From NCBI RefSeq assembly GCF_900094795.1, contig NZ_FMBC01000034.1, forward strand, positions 1 through 55,301: a stretch of DNA of 55,301 nt, read 5' to 3'. Positions within the stretch are counted from its first letter, which is position 1. Each line of letters opens with the position of its first letter. The translations under genes were made by a program, and so were the position numbers. Origin of the DNA: Kosakonia oryziphila (GTDB taxonomy: Bacteria > Pseudomonadota > Gammaproteobacteria > Enterobacterales > Enterobacteriaceae). The notes beneath the pieces were generated by a model. It had not been told where the DNA came from, searched no databases, and saw nothing but the letters and a program-made list of their open reading frames with translations. This document shows positions 38,525 through 49,778 of the stretch, one piece after another.

Positions 38525-39052
38525 GTGAAAAACGCCGCGCTTTTAGACACGCTGGAGCAGCACATGGATAAATTACGCCAGTTGGCCGCGCCGCTGGCGC
38601 AGCATGCGACGATCAGCGCTCGTTTTGACCGCCAGCTTTTCCAGACCCGCAGCACGTTGATGAAATCCTGTCTGGATGAGGCTGCGGCCAATCTGGCAGC
38701 GTTGCACCGCGCTGTAGAGGGCAACCATCTGGATCAGGTTGCCTGGCTGGCGGAGCGCCTGACCGCGCAAATCACTGCTCTCACGCGTGAAAGCGCAGTC
38801 TGGCCGCTGCGCGAGTGGGATCATGCATCGCCAGGCATTGCGCGCTGGCAGCGCAGGCGTTTGCAACATCAGGAGTATGAGCGTCGGTTGCTGGCAATGA
38901 AACAGGCGCGCGAGCAGCGCTTAAACGCCGTCAGCACGCTGGTCGAGCAGCAGCAACTGCATAAAGAAGTGGAGGTGCTGGCCGGCAGGCTCGCCCGTTG
39001 CCGCCAGGCGCTGGACAATATTGAGCGCGTGCTGGCGCGCTTAACCCGCTAA
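38525..39052 (+). CDS. priC: Primosomal replication protein N'' PriC
   Basis: PriC helps reload DnaB at stalled forks through the PriA-independent and PriC-dependent restart routes. Starting at GTG (38525, with GGGAGAAG upstream) the protein is 175 residues, exactly the E. coli length. It is all helical and rich in arginine and leucine ([42 protein letters not shown]). An upstream in-frame ATG (38501) would add eight residues without a good ribosome-binding site. It is followed by ybaM after 14 bp. Confidence 0.93.
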   Translation: MKNAALLDTLEQHMDKLRQLAAPLAQHATISARFDRQLFQTRSTLMKSCLDEAAANLAALHRAVEGNHLDQVAWLAERLTAQITALTRESAVWPLREWDHASPGIARWQRRRLQHQEYERRLLAMKQAREQRLNAVSTLVEQQQLHKEVEVLAGRLARCRQALDNIERVLARLTR

Positions 39053-39066
39053 ATCGAGGAGAGGTA

Positions 39067-39210
39067 ATGTCGCTGGAAAATGCCCCGGAGGAGATCAAGC
39101 TGGCTGTTGATCTGATCATGTTACTGGAACAACATGAGATTGCGCCAGACGTTGTGCTGAAAGCGCTGGAGATAGTCAAACGGGATTTTGAGAAGAAACT
39201 TGAGGCGTGA
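39067..39210 (+). CDS. ybaM: YbaM, small DUF2496 protein
   Basis: A 47-residue protein starting [17 protein letters not shown] and containing [18 protein letters not shown], clearly E. coli YbaM (53 residues) but ending six residues early, with the acidic tail missing. GGAGAGG lies six bases before the ATG. Function is unknown. It is probably translated from the priC transcript. Confidence 0.92.
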   Translation: MSLENAPEEIKLAVDLIMLLEQHEIAPDVVLKALEIVKRDFEKKLEA

Positions 39211-39287
39211 TCCCCTCCCCACCAGTTGTCTCTTGATCGGATCATCTGATCAAAAGAGAGCCCCAGCGGGGAGAAGATTGACAGGAC

Positions 39288-42200
39288 TTACCCCGCCTGA
39301 GAAGGCGTTGGATCGTCGCCTTTCAGTTCGCGCTTAACTTCAGTCAGCTCATCACCTTTGTCATTGTGCAGATGGACTTCGAGCTGGTTAAAGGCGATAT
39401 CAATATTGTTCTCGCGGCACAGCTTGTCGATGGCGCGGTTCAGTTCATCAACCGTGTAGCTTCGATCGCGCAATTCACGCACGTACAGACGCAGTTCATG
39501 ATCCAGCGTGCTGGCGCCGAAGGTGGTGAAGAACACCGACGGCTCCGGATCGTGCATCACTTTCGGGTGCTCCATCGCCGCTTTCAGCAGCACTTTTTTC
39601 ACTTTATCCAGATCGGAACCGTACGCCACGCCGAGGCGGATCACCACGCGGGTGATAGTGTCAGAGAGCGACCAGTTGATCAGACGCTCGGTAACAAACG
39701 CCTTGTTCGGAATGATCACCTCTTTGCGGTCAAAGTCGGTAATAGTGGTCGCACGGATGCGGATCTTACTCACCGTTCCGGAGAAAGTGCCGATAGTCAC
39801 GGTATCGCCGATACGCACCGGACGTTCGAACAGGATAATCAGACCGGAGACAAAGTTACCGAAAATTTCTTGTAAGCCGAAACCTAAACCAACCGATAGC
39901 GCCGCAGCCAGCCATTGCAGTTTATCCCACGAGACACCAAGCGAGCCGAACACCGTCAACGCCCCGACTGCGATGATGATGTAGTTCAGGATCGTCGTCA
40001 CGGCATACGCAGAGCCCTGCCGCATATTGAGCCTGGAGAGGATCAGCACCTCCAGTAAACCCGGCAAGTTGCGGATTAGCGCCCACGACACAACAAAAAC
40101 AATCACCGCAAACAGCAAACTGCCAAGCGTTACGCTCTTCATTACCGCAGCGCCCGCTTCGGTACCGTTGTAGTGCCACAGCGTTATGCTGTCGAGGTAA
40201 GCAAATACGGTGATCAGATCTGACCAAATCGCCCAGAACATCACGCCAAACAGCGCCACCATCACCAGCATCGTAATACGCAGGGTTTGCTGGTTAACCT
40301 GTTCCAGCGCGATAGTCGGCTCTTCCTGCGGTTCAACGCCTTCAGCCCCCTCTTTTACCATATTCTGCCGACGCGCCAACGCACGGCGATAGGCAATACG
40401 TCGGGCGGCCACACTGAGGCCACGCAGAACCGTCTGGTAAAGCAGGTTCCAGATAATCACCAGATAGACGGTTTCGATCCAGCGCCCGGAGAGACGCAGC
40501 GTGGTATAGAAATATCCCGTTGCGGTCAATACCATAAGCGCTATCGGCACTATTGCCAGCACGGTAATCGTCGCCAGGCGAAGGGTGTGAGACTCTTTGT
40601 CGTGCCAGGTTTCACGGAACATCGGCCAGACCAGACAGGTAATCACCAGCAGATTCAGCAGGATGACAAACTGCCCCAGCACGTCATCCATCAGATGCAG
40701 CGGAGAGAGTTCAGCAACAACCGACCAGAAGTGCAACGGCAACAGCGCCAGACTGACGCGCACAATTTGCCGCCGCCAGTGGCTGGTAAGCTGGGCGGGC
40801 ATATTAAAGTGGCTGACGGCGACACCGTTTTTCTCCAGAACTTTCCAGCACAGGCCAAATATCAGCCAGAATAATGTCAGTTTTTTACTGAATGCCCACA
40901 GCAATTCACTAACGTTAAGCTGCATAGTCAGCAGGATAAGGCCAATGGCCAGAATAATCAGGCACACCGGCAACGCACGGATAAGATCAATCAGAATCGC
41001 TTTCGGCGTGTGCAACTGGCTGTCGTTACGCAGTTGTCCAACCTGCGCCGCCAGCTTAGCCTGATAATCTTTCAGCCAGCGCAAACGCCAGCGGATAAGC
41101 CCGGCAATCAGCAGCAACGGTAGCCCTGCCAGGAACGCGATAGCTACCGCAGGCCAAGCTTTCTCCCAGTTGACAGTGATCTTCATGGCTTTGATTTGGT
41201 CATGCAGCGCCTGCGGGAAGGATTTGATCCACTCCCAGTCCATTGGCTTATTGCTGTTCACCCAGAAGATCTGCTGTGTCAGAATTTCTTGCAGGTTATT
41301 CGACACGCTCATCAACTGCTGCTGGTTAACTTGCAGGTTGATGGCCATCATCAACTGAGTACCCAACTGTTTATTCAGTTGATCGAGCAGCTCACGACGC
41401 ATATCCACAATCTGTAATAGCGCGTCATGCACTTCATCGTTGACTTCACTGGAATGACCTTCCTCCAGTTTGGCGACAAAGGTATCGCTCTGGAACAGCG
41501 CATCACGCTGCTGGTTGATTTCAAACTGTTCAAGACGCAGATCCGCAATGCGGTTGGTCATGTCTGCCAGCTCATCCGCCGAGGGCAATGTCTGCTGTTG
41601 CTGATACAAAATACGCGACAGCAACAGACTGCCTTTCAGCACCGAGATCTGCTCTTTAACGTTGCGTTCGGATTGTAGAGCACGATCGAGCCAGTTTTTC
41701 ACCTTAATATTCTGCTGCACCAGCGAGTTGCCATTTTCCGTGGCTGCAATCAGTTTCTGGCTTAGCTGATGATTAATATCCAGCTCCTGTTTCACCAGCG
41801 GGTTGGCCTGAATCCGCAACGTTTCATCCGGCGTTACCGCTTCCTTAGCCGTTTTTTCCGTCAGCGTCAAACGCTTGCTGTTCACTGCTTCCTGCAACAG
41901 CTGCAACTGATGCTCAAGGCGGTTGCTATTCGCCGTCACGTAATCGCGTTGTTTTTGCAGCGTATCCTGTAATGTGGTGTTGCCTTCAAGGCTTTTACGC
42001 AGTTGCTCGATCTGTGCATTCAACAACACCTGTTGTGCCTGCAACAGAGTTTGTTGCGTAGGACGTAGAGCGCCTTCACCTACCACAGTGCTGTTCAGAC
42101 GGTTGCGGATCTGCTGCAACTGCTGAGAAGCAGAGTACATGGAATGTTGCACGCGCTCAGGCTGAGTTTGCAGCGAAATCAGTTGACTGTTGTAGCTCGA

Positions 42201-42644
42201 TAAATCGTTCTGGGCAGTTTGTAAATCTTCCAGAGATTGCGAGATGCGGGACTCCAGTTGGCGCAGGGAGAGCGAGGCCAGCGTTTTACGCGTTTCGTCG
42301 TCGTTATCTTTATCACTTAGCGCATTGAGGGCATCGGTCGCCTGGAGCAGTTGATCCGGCGCCTGGGCAATTTTTTGCTTCAGCAGCGCGGTTTCTTGCT
42401 TCACGCGGTCGATTTTGTCGAATGTGTCCAGCGTCTCGGTCAAATCCTGAATAACCAGTTTGTCCTGCGCGGTATGATTCTTTTGTTTGTTTAGCGTATC
42501 AAGCTGGCTTTGTACGTCGCTGCGGGAAGGTAAATCGTTCGCGGTCTGCGCAAGGGCGACGTTACTCACCAGGCTTGCGAAGAGCAGGAACAGTGCGGCG
42601 GCAAAAGCGGCGAGCGTGTTTCGCATGTGGTAGTTGTGCAACAT
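39288..42644 (-). CDS. mscK: Potassium-dependent mechanosensitive channel MscK (KefA)
   Basis: MscK opens under membrane tension in the presence of external potassium and protects cells from osmotic downshock. The protein is 1118 residues (1120 in E. coli). A signal peptide ends near residue 32 (LVSNVALAQ), followed by a large periplasmic coiled-coil domain up to about residue 480, a series of membrane helices, and the MscS core at about 870-1080 (LGVSWDKLQWLAAALSVGLGFGLQEIFGNFVSG, then the beta domain with VRIGDTVTIGTFSGTVSKIRIRATTI). The start could be the second methionine (MRNTL, six codons in). Confidence 0.96.
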   Translation of the reverse strand: MLHNYHMRNTLAAFAAALFLLFASLVSNVALAQTANDLPSRSDVQSQLDTLNKQKNHTAQDKLVIQDLTETLDTFDKIDRVKQETALLKQKIAQAPDQLLQATDALNALSDKDNDDETRKTLASLSLRQLESRISQSLEDLQTAQNDLSSYNSQLISLQTQPERVQHSMYSASQQLQQIRNRLNSTVVGEGALRPTQQTLLQAQQVLLNAQIEQLRKSLEGNTTLQDTLQKQRDYVTANSNRLEHQLQLLQEAVNSKRLTLTEKTAKEAVTPDETLRIQANPLVKQELDINHQLSQKLIAATENGNSLVQQNIKVKNWLDRALQSERNVKEQISVLKGSLLLSRILYQQQQTLPSADELADMTNRIADLRLEQFEINQQRDALFQSDTFVAKLEEGHSSEVNDEVHDALLQIVDMRRELLDQLNKQLGTQLMMAINLQVNQQQLMSVSNNLQEILTQQIFWVNSNKPMDWEWIKSFPQALHDQIKAMKITVNWEKAWPAVAIAFLAGLPLLLIAGLIRWRLRWLKDYQAKLAAQVGQLRNDSQLHTPKAILIDLIRALPVCLIILAIGLILLTMQLNVSELLWAFSKKLTLFWLIFGLCWKVLEKNGVAVSHFNMPAQLTSHWRRQIVRVSLALLPLHFWSVVAELSPLHLMDDVLGQFVILLNLLVITCLVWPMFRETWHDKESHTLRLATITVLAIVPIALMVLTATGYFYTTLRLSGRWIETVYLVIIWNLLYQTVLRGLSVAARRIAYRRALARRQNMVKEGAEGVEPQEEPTIALEQVNQQTLRITMLVMVALFGVMFWAIWSDLITVFAYLDSITLWHYNGTEAGAAVMKSVTLGSLLFAVIVFVVSWALIRNLPGLLEVLILSRLNMRQGSAYAVTTILNYIIIAVGALTVFGSLGVSWDKLQWLAAALSVGLGFGLQEIFGNFVSGLIILFERPVRIGDTVTIGTFSGTVSKIRIRATTITDFDRKEVIIPNKAFVTERLINWSLSDTITRVVIRLGVAYGSDLDKVKKVLLKAAMEHPKVMHDPEPSVFFTTFGASTLDHELRLYVRELRDRSYTVDELNRAIDKLCRENNIDIAFNQLEVHLHNDKGDELTEVKRELKGDDPTPSQAG

Positions 42645-42772
42645 AATTTGAGCGATCGTTTTCTGTACGGGAAAGGCGACCGGAATGGCCGCGAACGCAA
42701 GAATATCACGCCGTTATGCAACAACCTAGAAAAGTGAATCGCCTTCAGAATAAATCCTGGCGGATCTGGTAG

Positions 42773-43426
42773 TCAGGCGCTGACGCCGCCCTGGTCTGCC
42801 CGCAGCGTCGGGCAGAGCTGGCACATCTCCAGCAGGATCGCCACGTAAGCACGCGCTTCACTTTTCAAATCGAAAGATTGCGGCGCAAATAGCCAGTTTT
42901 CTATAATGCCGGAAATATAGGCGCGCATTAATACCGCCACGCGGCGAGTGAGTAAATTGGCGGGCAGCAATTTTGCCTGAATACACTGGGAAAGCGTATG
43001 CTCGATTCGATCATAGCTTTCAAGACACAGGTTGCGCTGTGCTTCTTGTACAATGGTCATTTCCCCGACAAACTCACATTTGTGAAAAATGATCTCCATC
43101 ATTAATCGCCGCCGCTCTTCAATAACTGTCGCTTCAAGGATATAAACCAATATTTCTCTTAGTATAGAGAGTGGATCGCCAGGGAATTTTGCCCGATACT
43201 CAAGCTCAAGATCGTCAATACTGAACTCTGACAGCTTCCAAATTTCACTAAATAAATCCGACTTATTTTTGAAGTGCCAGTAAATCGCGCCGCGAGTCAC
43301 ACCTGCCGCCTGCGCAATGTCAGCCAGTGAAGTAGAAGAAACGCCTTGCCGGGAAAACAAGCGTATGGCGACATCGAGAATGTGCTGTCGCGTCTCCTGC
43401 GCCTGTTGTTTGGTTTTTCGTGCCAT
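42773..43426 (-). CDS. acrR: TetR-family repressor of acrAB, AcrR
   Basis: AcrR represses acrAB and itself and is released by dyes, bile compounds and drugs. The 217 residues (215 in E. coli) start [20 protein letters not shown]; the helix-turn-helix is [26 protein letters not shown]. The rest is the ligand-binding helical domain, with the [10 protein letters not shown] block conserved. It is divergent from acrA across a 142-bp intergenic region with its operator. Confidence 0.97.
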   Translation of the reverse strand: MARKTKQQAQETRQHILDVAIRLFSRQGVSSTSLADIAQAAGVTRGAIYWHFKNKSDLFSEIWKLSEFSIDDLELEYRAKFPGDPLSILREILVYILEATVIEERRRLMMEIIFHKCEFVGEMTIVQEAQRNLCLESYDRIEHTLSQCIQAKLLPANLLTRRVAVLMRAYISGIIENWLFAPQSFDLKSEARAYVAILLEMCQLCPTLRADQGGVSA

Positions 43427-43454
43427 ATGATTGTGAATTTACAGGAGTCAGACT

Positions 43455-43478
43455 TACATACATTTGTGAATGTTTGTA
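43455..43478. promoter_or_regulatory. AcrR operator between acrR and acrA
   Basis: A 24-bp palindrome with arms TACATACATT and AATGTTTGTA around TGTG. In E. coli the arms are exact (AATGTATGTA), so this copy carries one mismatch in the right arm. It lies 29 bp before acrR and 91 bp before acrA, over the divergent promoters. Confidence 0.88.
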
Positions 43479-43568
43479 CCATAGCACGACCATAACATAA
43501 ACGCAGCAATGGGTTTTTGGGCCATTGATCCATTGATCAATTTGAAATCGGACACTCGAGGTTTACTT

Positions 43569-44762
43569 ATGAACAAAAACAGAGGGTTTACGCCTCTGGC
43601 GGTCGTTCTGATGCTTTCGGGCAGCTTAGCGCTTACAGGATGTGATGATAAACCGGCTCAGCATGGTGCGGGTCAGATGCCGGAAGTAGGCGTTGTCACG
43701 GTCAAGACTGAACCTCTGCAAGTCACCACTGAGCTACCAGGTCGAACAACCGCTTTTCGCATTGCGGAAGTGCGTCCTCAGGTCAACGGCATTATTTTGA
43801 AACGCAACTTCACGGAAGGTAGTGACGTTGAAGCTGGTGTCTCACTCTATCAGATTGATCCCGCGACTTATCAGGCCGCTTATGACAGCGCAAAAGGCGA
43901 TCTGGCGAAAGCGCAAGCAGCTGCTAACATCGCTCAGATGACCGTCAACCGTTATCAGAAACTGTTGGGCACTAAGTACATTAGCCAACAGGATTACGAT
44001 ACCGCGCAGTCGGACGCTCAGCAGGCTAACGCTTCCGTTGTTGCGGCGAAAGCAGCAGTAGAAAGCGCGCGCATCAACCTGGCATATACTAAAGTTATTT
44101 CCCCCATCAGTGGCCGTATCGGAACGTCCACCTTCACGGAAGGCGCGCTGGTACAGAACGGACAAGCCACTGCGCTGACTACCGTACAGCAGCTTGATCC
44201 GATCTACGTTGACGTTACCCAGTCCAGCAATGATTTTCTGCGTCTGCAGCAGGAAATGGCGAACGGTACGCTGAAGCAGGAGAACGGCAAAGCGAAAGTT
44301 CAGCTTGTTACCAACGACGGCGTTCAATACGCCCAGGAAGGTACGCTTGAGTTCTCTGGTGTGACGGTAGACCAGACCACCGGTTCCATCACTCTGCGCG
44401 CGGTGTTCCCGAATCCGAATCACGCATTGCTGCCAGGCATGTTCGTACGCGCCAAACTGGAAGAAGGTATCAATACGAATGCCATGCTGGTTCCACAGCA
44501 GGGTGTTACCCGTACGCCGCGTGGTGGCGCAACGGCGATGGTGGTGGGGGAAGGCGATAAAGTTGAAGTCCGTAATATCGTCGCAAACCAGGCCATTGGC
44601 GACAAATGGCTGGTGACTGAAGGTCTGAAAAGCGGCGATCGCGTGATTATTGCCGGCTTACAAAAAGTAAAACCGGGCGTGCAGGTTAAAGCTCAGGAAG
44701 TGACTTCTGACAACAAAGAGCAGGCCCAGACAGGCGGCCAGTCAGAAAAACCGAAGTCTTAA
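43569..44762 (+). CDS. acrA: Multidrug efflux periplasmic adaptor AcrA
   Basis: AcrA is the lipid-anchored adaptor linking AcrB to TolC. ATG at 43569 gives 397 residues, the E. coli length. The lipobox LALTGC places the lipidated cysteine at residue 25. The order is membrane-proximal, beta-barrel, lipoyl (LPGRTTAFRIAEVRPQVNGII) and hairpin (LAKAQAAANIAQMTVNRYQKLLGTKYIS) segments, then back. Twenty-two bases separate it from acrB. Repression by AcrR is expected from the operator upstream. Confidence 0.98.
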   Translation: MNKNRGFTPLAVVLMLSGSLALTGCDDKPAQHGAGQMPEVGVVTVKTEPLQVTTELPGRTTAFRIAEVRPQVNGIILKRNFTEGSDVEAGVSLYQIDPATYQAAYDSAKGDLAKAQAAANIAQMTVNRYQKLLGTKYISQQDYDTAQSDAQQANASVVAAKAAVESARINLAYTKVISPISGRIGTSTFTEGALVQNGQATALTTVQQLDPIYVDVTQSSNDFLRLQQEMANGTLKQENGKAKVQLVTNDGVQYAQEGTLEFSGVTVDQTTGSITLRAVFPNPNHALLPGMFVRAKLEEGINTNAMLVPQQGVTRTPRGGATAMVVGEGDKVEVRNIVANQAIGDKWLVTEGLKSGDRVIIAGLQKVKPGVQVKAQEVTSDNKEQAQTGGQSEKPKS

Positions 44763-44784
44763 CTAAAACAGGAGCCGTTAAGAC

Positions 44785-47700
44785 ATGGCTAAGTTTTTTA
44801 TCGATCGCCCCATCTTTGCGTGGGTTATCGCGATTATCATCATGTTGGCAGGGGTTCTCTCGATCCTCAAATTGCCGGTAGCGCAATATCCAACGATTGC
44901 GCCGCCGGCAATTCAGATCACGGCTTCCTACCCGGGTGCTGATGCGAAAACGGTACAGGATACCGTGACGCAAGTTATCGAACAGAACATGAACGGTATC
45001 GATAACCTGCTTTATATGTCCTCTGCCAGTGATTCCTCTGGTACGGTACAAATTACAATTACCTTTGATTCCGGAACGGATGCGGATATCGCGCAGGTTC
45101 AGGTGCAGAACAAACTGCAACTTGCCATGCCGCTGTTACCGCAGGAAGTGCAGCAGCAAGGCGTTAGCGTTCAGAAATCATCCAGCAGCTTCCTGATGGT
45201 TCTCGGGCTGATCAGTACCAACGGCACTATGACGCAGGAAGATATTGCGGACTACGTTGGCGCAACCATCAAAGATCCAGTCAGCCGAACTTCCGGCGTC
45301 GGTGACGTTCAGCTGTTCGGTGCGCAGTATGCGATGCGTATCTGGATGGATCCGAGCAAACTCAATAACTTCCAGCTTACGCCAGTTGACGTGATTGCGG
45401 CTATCAAAGCGCAGAACGCCCAGGTCGCGGCAGGCCAGTTAGGTGGTACTCCGCCGGTGAAAGGGCAACAGTTAAACGCCTCAATCATCGCGCAAACCCG
45501 TCTGACCTCAACGGAAGAGTTCGGTAAGATCCTGCTGAAAGTTAACGCTGACGGTTCACAGGTTCGTCTGCGCGACGTAGCGAAGATTGAACTGGGCGGC
45601 GAAAGCTATGACGTAATCGCGCGCTATAATGGTCAACCGGCTGCGGGTCTCGGTATCAAACTGGCAACTGGCGCGAATGCGCTCGATACCGCCAAAGCGG
45701 TACGTGCGACCATTGCCAAACTGGAACCGTTCTTCCCGCACGGCCTGAAAGTGGTTTATCCGTATGACACCACGCCATTCGTTAAGATCTCGATTAACGA
45801 AGTGGTGAAAACGCTGGTTGAAGCGATCGTACTGGTATTCCTGGTAATGTACCTGTTCCTGCAAAACTTCCGTGCAACGCTGATCCCAACGATCGCAGTG
45901 CCGGTGGTACTGCTCGGGACGTTCGCAATACTCGCCACCTTTGGCTACTCCATCAACACCCTCACCATGTTCGGTATGGTGTTGGCGATAGGTCTGTTGG
46001 TGGACGACGCTATCGTGGTGGTGGAAAACGTCGAACGTGTGATGATGGAAGAAGGCCTGCCGCCAAAAGAGGCGACGCGCCGTTCCATGGAGCAGATTCA
46101 GGGAGCGCTGGTTGGTATCGCGTTGGTTCTGTCGGCAGTATTTATACCGATGGCCTTCTTCGGCGGTTCAACCGGGGCAATCTATCGCCAGTTCTCCATT
46201 ACTATCGTTTCCGCGATGATACTGTCTGTGCTGGTCGCATTGATCCTGACACCGGCGCTGTGCGCCACGATGCTGAAGCCCGTTGCCAAAGGCGACCACG
46301 GTGAAGGCAAAAAAGGCTTCTTCGGCTGGTTCAACCGCATGTTTGAGAAGAGCACGCATCACTACACCGACAGCGTAGGTAACATTCTGCGCAGTACCGG
46401 TCGTTACTTGCTGCTCTATATCATCATCGTTGCAGGTATGGCGGTGCTGTTTGTGCGTCTGCCAAGTTCGTTCCTGCCGGATGAAGACCAGGGCGTATTT
46501 CTCACTATGGCCCAGTTGCCTGCAGGTGCGACGCAAGAGCGTACACAGAAGGTGCTGGATGAAGTGACAAACTATTATCTGGAAAATGAGAAAGACAACG
46601 TTAACTCCGTCTTTACCGTTAACGGCTTTGGCTTCTCTGGTCGCGGTCAGAACACCGGTCTGGCGTTCGTATCGCTGAAAAACTGGGACGAACGTCCTGG
46701 TGAAGCGAATAAAGTACCAGCAATCGCACGCCGTGCGAGCGCGCACTTTGCATCGATCAAAGATGCGATGGTCTTCGCTTTCAACCTGCCAGCGATTGTT
46801 GAACTCGGTACGGCAACCGGCTTCGACTTTCAGTTAATTGACCAAGCGAACCTGGGACATGAGAAATTGACCCAGGCGCGTAACCAACTGTTTGGCGAAA
46901 TCGCTCAGCATCCGGATCTGCTGGTGGGCGTGCGTCCTAACGGCCTGGAAGATACGCCGCAGTTCAAGATCGATATTGATCAGGAAAAAGCACAGGCGCT
47001 GGGCGTGTCGATTAGCGACATCAACACCACGCTAGGTGCAGCCTGGGGCGGCAGTTACGTTAACGACTTTATCGACCGTGGTCGCGTGAAGAAAGTGTAC
47101 GTTATGTCACTGGCCAAATACCGTATGTTGCCAAGCGATATTGGTGACTGGTACGTGCGGGCGAGCGATGGACAGATGGTGCCGTTCTCCTCCTTCTCCA
47201 GCACACGATGGGAATACGGTTCACCGCGTCTGGAGCGTTATAACGGTCTGCCATCGATGGAAATCCTCGGCCAGGCGGCACCGGGTAAAAGTACCGGTGA
47301 AGCGATGATAATGATGGAACAACTGGCCAGTAAGCTGCCGACCGGTATCGGTTATGACTGGACGGGGATGTCCTATCAGGAACGTCTCTCCGGCAACCAG
47401 GCTCCGGCGTTGTATGCTATCTCGCTGATCGTGGTATTCCTCTGTCTCGCAGCGCTGTATGAAAGCTGGTCGATTCCATTCTCGGTCATGCTGGTTGTAC
47501 CGCTGGGTGTTGTGGGCGCATTGCTGGCTGCTACCTTCCGCGGCCTGACCAATGACGTTTACTTCCAGGTTGGCCTGCTGACAACCATTGGCTTGTCGGC
47601 GAAGAACGCGATACTTATCGTCGAATTCGCCAAGGATCTGATGGATAAAGAAGGTAAAGGTCTGGTAGAGGCGACGCTGGAAGCGGTTCGTATGCGTCTG

Positions 47701-47934
47701 CGTCCTATTCTGATGACCTCGCTGGCATTTATCCTTGGGGTGCTACCGTTGGTTATCAGCTCCGGCGCAGGCTCCGGCGCGCAGAACGCAGTAGGTACTG
47801 GCGTAATGGGTGGGATGATCACCGCAACCATCCTGGCTATCTTCTTCGTTCCGGTGTTCTTCGTGGTGGTACGTCGCCGCTTTAGCAGCCGCAGTGAGGA
47901 TATCGAGCACAGCCATAAGATTGAGGAACATTGA
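44785..47934 (+). CDS. acrB: RND multidrug efflux pump AcrB
   Basis: AcrB is the inner-membrane proton-driven drug pump of the AcrAB-TolC system, exporting dyes, detergents, bile salts and many antibiotics. The 1049 residues equal E. coli. It has the duplicated RND layout: a first helix ([19 protein letters not shown]), porter and docking loops, the proton-relay aspartates in [18 protein letters not shown] (407-408) and the second half with lysine 940 in [19 protein letters not shown]. No truncation or frameshift is present. Confidence 0.98.
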   Translation: MAKFFIDRPIFAWVIAIIIMLAGVLSILKLPVAQYPTIAPPAIQITASYPGADAKTVQDTVTQVIEQNMNGIDNLLYMSSASDSSGTVQITITFDSGTDADIAQVQVQNKLQLAMPLLPQEVQQQGVSVQKSSSSFLMVLGLISTNGTMTQEDIADYVGATIKDPVSRTSGVGDVQLFGAQYAMRIWMDPSKLNNFQLTPVDVIAAIKAQNAQVAAGQLGGTPPVKGQQLNASIIAQTRLTSTEEFGKILLKVNADGSQVRLRDVAKIELGGESYDVIARYNGQPAAGLGIKLATGANALDTAKAVRATIAKLEPFFPHGLKVVYPYDTTPFVKISINEVVKTLVEAIVLVFLVMYLFLQNFRATLIPTIAVPVVLLGTFAILATFGYSINTLTMFGMVLAIGLLVDDAIVVVENVERVMMEEGLPPKEATRRSMEQIQGALVGIALVLSAVFIPMAFFGGSTGAIYRQFSITIVSAMILSVLVALILTPALCATMLKPVAKGDHGEGKKGFFGWFNRMFEKSTHHYTDSVGNILRSTGRYLLLYIIIVAGMAVLFVRLPSSFLPDEDQGVFLTMAQLPAGATQERTQKVLDEVTNYYLENEKDNVNSVFTVNGFGFSGRGQNTGLAFVSLKNWDERPGEANKVPAIARRASAHFASIKDAMVFAFNLPAIVELGTATGFDFQLIDQANLGHEKLTQARNQLFGEIAQHPDLLVGVRPNGLEDTPQFKIDIDQEKAQALGVSISDINTTLGAAWGGSYVNDFIDRGRVKKVYVMSLAKYRMLPSDIGDWYVRASDGQMVPFSSFSSTRWEYGSPRLERYNGLPSMEILGQAAPGKSTGEAMIMMEQLASKLPTGIGYDWTGMSYQERLSGNQAPALYAISLIVVFLCLAALYESWSIPFSVMLVVPLGVVGALLAATFRGLTNDVYFQVGLLTTIGLSAKNAILIVEFAKDLMDKEGKGLVEATLEAVRMRLRPILMTSLAFILGVLPLVISSGAGSGAQNAVGTGVMGGMITATILAIFFVPVFFVVVRRRFSSRSEDIEHSHKIEEH

Positions 47935-47949
47935 TCGTTTCTCTACAGG

Positions 47950-47974
47950 AAAGGCCGCACTTAGCGGCCTTTTT
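47950..47974 (+). terminator. Intrinsic terminator of acrAB
   Basis: AAAGGCCGC, loop ACTTA, GCGGCCTTT followed by more T residues; 15 bases after the acrB stop. Confidence 0.92.
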
Positions 47975-48443
47975 CATATCAACACATCCGAAATTAAAAG
48001 CATTTATTGCCTGTTTGCTTATTTTATACTGGCGATATAAGGCTTATAATAACTACGTATTTTGAAATCGGCGATCATCTGCCGTTTATAAAGTTTAATT
48101 ATCTGGTACAATCAGTTTAACCCAGACGATTCCTGGTATAAGAATACCTTTCAGGCTGGAATAATCTATTCCATGCTAACTTAATGAATCTCAAGGATGA
48201 ACAAGCAATAACGCACACAGGTGTAACACGTTCCATCCCGATGTTATGTTCCTATTTTGTCCATTTTTCTCAAAAAAAACATTATTTGTAATTTTTCGTG
48301 ATAGCCCAATGAAATCCTATTCAGACTAGCTTATAGTTATATTGACAAACATAAAGCAACGTCAGTCTCTGGTCAGAGCAGAAGTTCCCATCCTGAAACA
48401 GCAGTCGGTTAGTAAAAAATTACCACTCAGAAGGGGATGCGTT
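47975..48443. other. AT-rich intergenic region before tomB
   Basis: About 470 bp without a recognisable gene. It is AT-rich with runs such as TTTTTCTCAAAAAAAAC and should hold the tomB-hha promoter and a long 5' leader. A frame in phase with tomB reaches back to 48342 but lacks a ribosome-binding site; GAAGGGG just before 48444 marks the true start. I see no RNA gene fold that I can name. Confidence 0.5.
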
Positions 48444-48818
48444 ATGGACGAATACTCGCCAAAAAGGCATGATATCGCACAACTCAAATTTCTCTGCGAA
48501 ACGATGTACCATGACTGCCTTGTGAATCTCGAAGAGAGCCATCATGGGTGGGTTAATGATCCTACATCCGCAGCCAATTTGCAGTTAAATGAGCTGATTG
48601 AACACATAGCGACCTTCGCACTTAATTATAAAATTAAGTATAATGAAGATAATAAACTGATTGAACAGTTAGACGAATATCTTGACGATACGTTTATGTT
48701 GTTCAGTAGCTATGGCATAAATACACATGACTTACAGAAATGGCAAAAAACAGGCAACAAGCTGTTCCGCTGCTTCGTCAATGTAAGTAAGGCTAATCCG
48801 GTTAGCCACTCTTGTTAA
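48444..48818 (+). CDS. tomB: Hha toxicity modulator TomB (YbaJ)
   Basis: TomB is the antitoxin-like partner of Hha and affects biofilm formation and motility. ATG at 48444 gives 124 residues, the E. coli length (MDEYSPKRHDIAQLKFLCETMYHD...). The protein is acidic and helical, with a near-identical core around LQLNELIEHIATFALNYKIKYNED and a conserved cysteine near the end that has been linked to oxygen-dependent oxidation of Hha. hha follows after 23 bp. Confidence 0.96.
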   Translation: MDEYSPKRHDIAQLKFLCETMYHDCLVNLEESHHGWVNDPTSAANLQLNELIEHIATFALNYKIKYNEDNKLIEQLDEYLDDTFMLFSSYGINTHDLQKWQKTGNKLFRCFVNVSKANPVSHSC

Positions 48819-48841
48819 TTTTTCAACACTAAGGTGAAGCA

Positions 48842-49060
48842 ATGTCCGAAAAACCATTAACAAAAGTTGATTATTTGATGCGTCTCAGACGCTGTCAGAC
48901 AATTGATACCCTTGAACGCGTAATTGAAAAAAATAAATACGAACTCCCGGATGAGGAACTTGCGGTGTTTTATTCAGCAGCCGACCATCGTCTGGCAGAA
49001 CTGACCATGAATAAGCTGTATGACAAAATCCCCTCCTCCGTATGGAAATTTGTACGATAA
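48842..49060 (+). CDS. hha: Hemolysin expression modulator Hha
   Basis: Hha is a 72-residue partner of H-NS that adds positive charge to H-NS filaments and tightens silencing of AT-rich, horizontally gained genes. The sequence [21 protein letters not shown]... is almost identical to E. coli, including the single cysteine in RRCQT and the ending SSVWKFVR. It forms a toxin-antitoxin-like pair with tomB, which is directly upstream. Confidence 0.97.
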   Translation: MSEKPLTKVDYLMRLRRCQTIDTLERVIEKNKYELPDEELAVFYSAADHRLAELTMNKLYDKIPSSVWKFVR

Positions 49061-49117
49061 ACTATTTTTCTACGCAAACAGAGCCTTCAGATTCCGTGAC
49101 GAGTGTCTTCGAATCAG

Positions 49118-49678
49118 ATGAATGATGAAAAGCAAAAAATGATTGCCGGATTGCCCTATCTTTCGGCAGATGAAGCCTTGCGCGCCGATCGTCTACGAGC
49201 CAGGCAGTTACTGCATCGTTACAATCATTCGGCGCCGGAAGAAAAAGCCGAGCGTAAAGATATTCTCGCCAGCCTTCTCGGCCAGAGTGAAGGGGCTTAT
49301 ATCGAACCAAATTTTCGCTGCGATTATGGCTACAATATTTTTCTCGGCCGCAATTTCTATGCGAATTTCGACTGTGTCATGCTTGATGTTTGCCCAATTC
49401 ATATCGGCGATAACTGCATGCTGGCGCCCGGCGTCCATATCTACACCGCAACGCATCCGCTGGAGGCCGCCGAACGCATCAGCGGTGTGGAATATGGCAA
49501 ACCTGTCACCATTGGTCACAATGTCTGGATAGGTGGCCGCGCCATTATCAACCCGGGAGTAACGATTGGCGATAACGCCGTCATCGCCTCCGGTTCGGTC
49601 GTCGTCAAAGATGTGCCGGCGAATGTCGTGGTCGGCGGCAACCCGGCGTGTATCATCAAATCCCTGCCAGCCGTCTAA
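49118..49678 (+). CDS. maa: Maltose O-acetyltransferase Maa
   Basis: Maa acetylates maltose and other sugars from acetyl-CoA. From ATG 49118 the protein is 186 residues (183 in E. coli); a GTG five codons earlier is possible, and neither has a strong ribosome-binding site. It is a left-handed beta-helix enzyme with hexapeptide repeats ([19 protein letters not shown] with the catalytic His; [33 protein letters not shown]). It stands alone between hha and ylaC. Confidence 0.93.
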   Translation: MNDEKQKMIAGLPYLSADEALRADRLRARQLLHRYNHSAPEEKAERKDILASLLGQSEGAYIEPNFRCDYGYNIFLGRNFYANFDCVMLDVCPIHIGDNCMLAPGVHIYTATHPLEAAERISGVEYGKPVTIGHNVWIGGRAIINPGVTIGDNAVIASGSVVVKDVPANVVVGGNPACIIKSLPAV

Positions 49679-49778
49679 CTGTTATCGTTTTTTGCGGCAA
49701 AACTGTTACTTTTTTCATACAAAATGGCAACTTAAAATAGCCTGTCTACCTGCAAAACAGTATCAGTAAAGGCGTAAG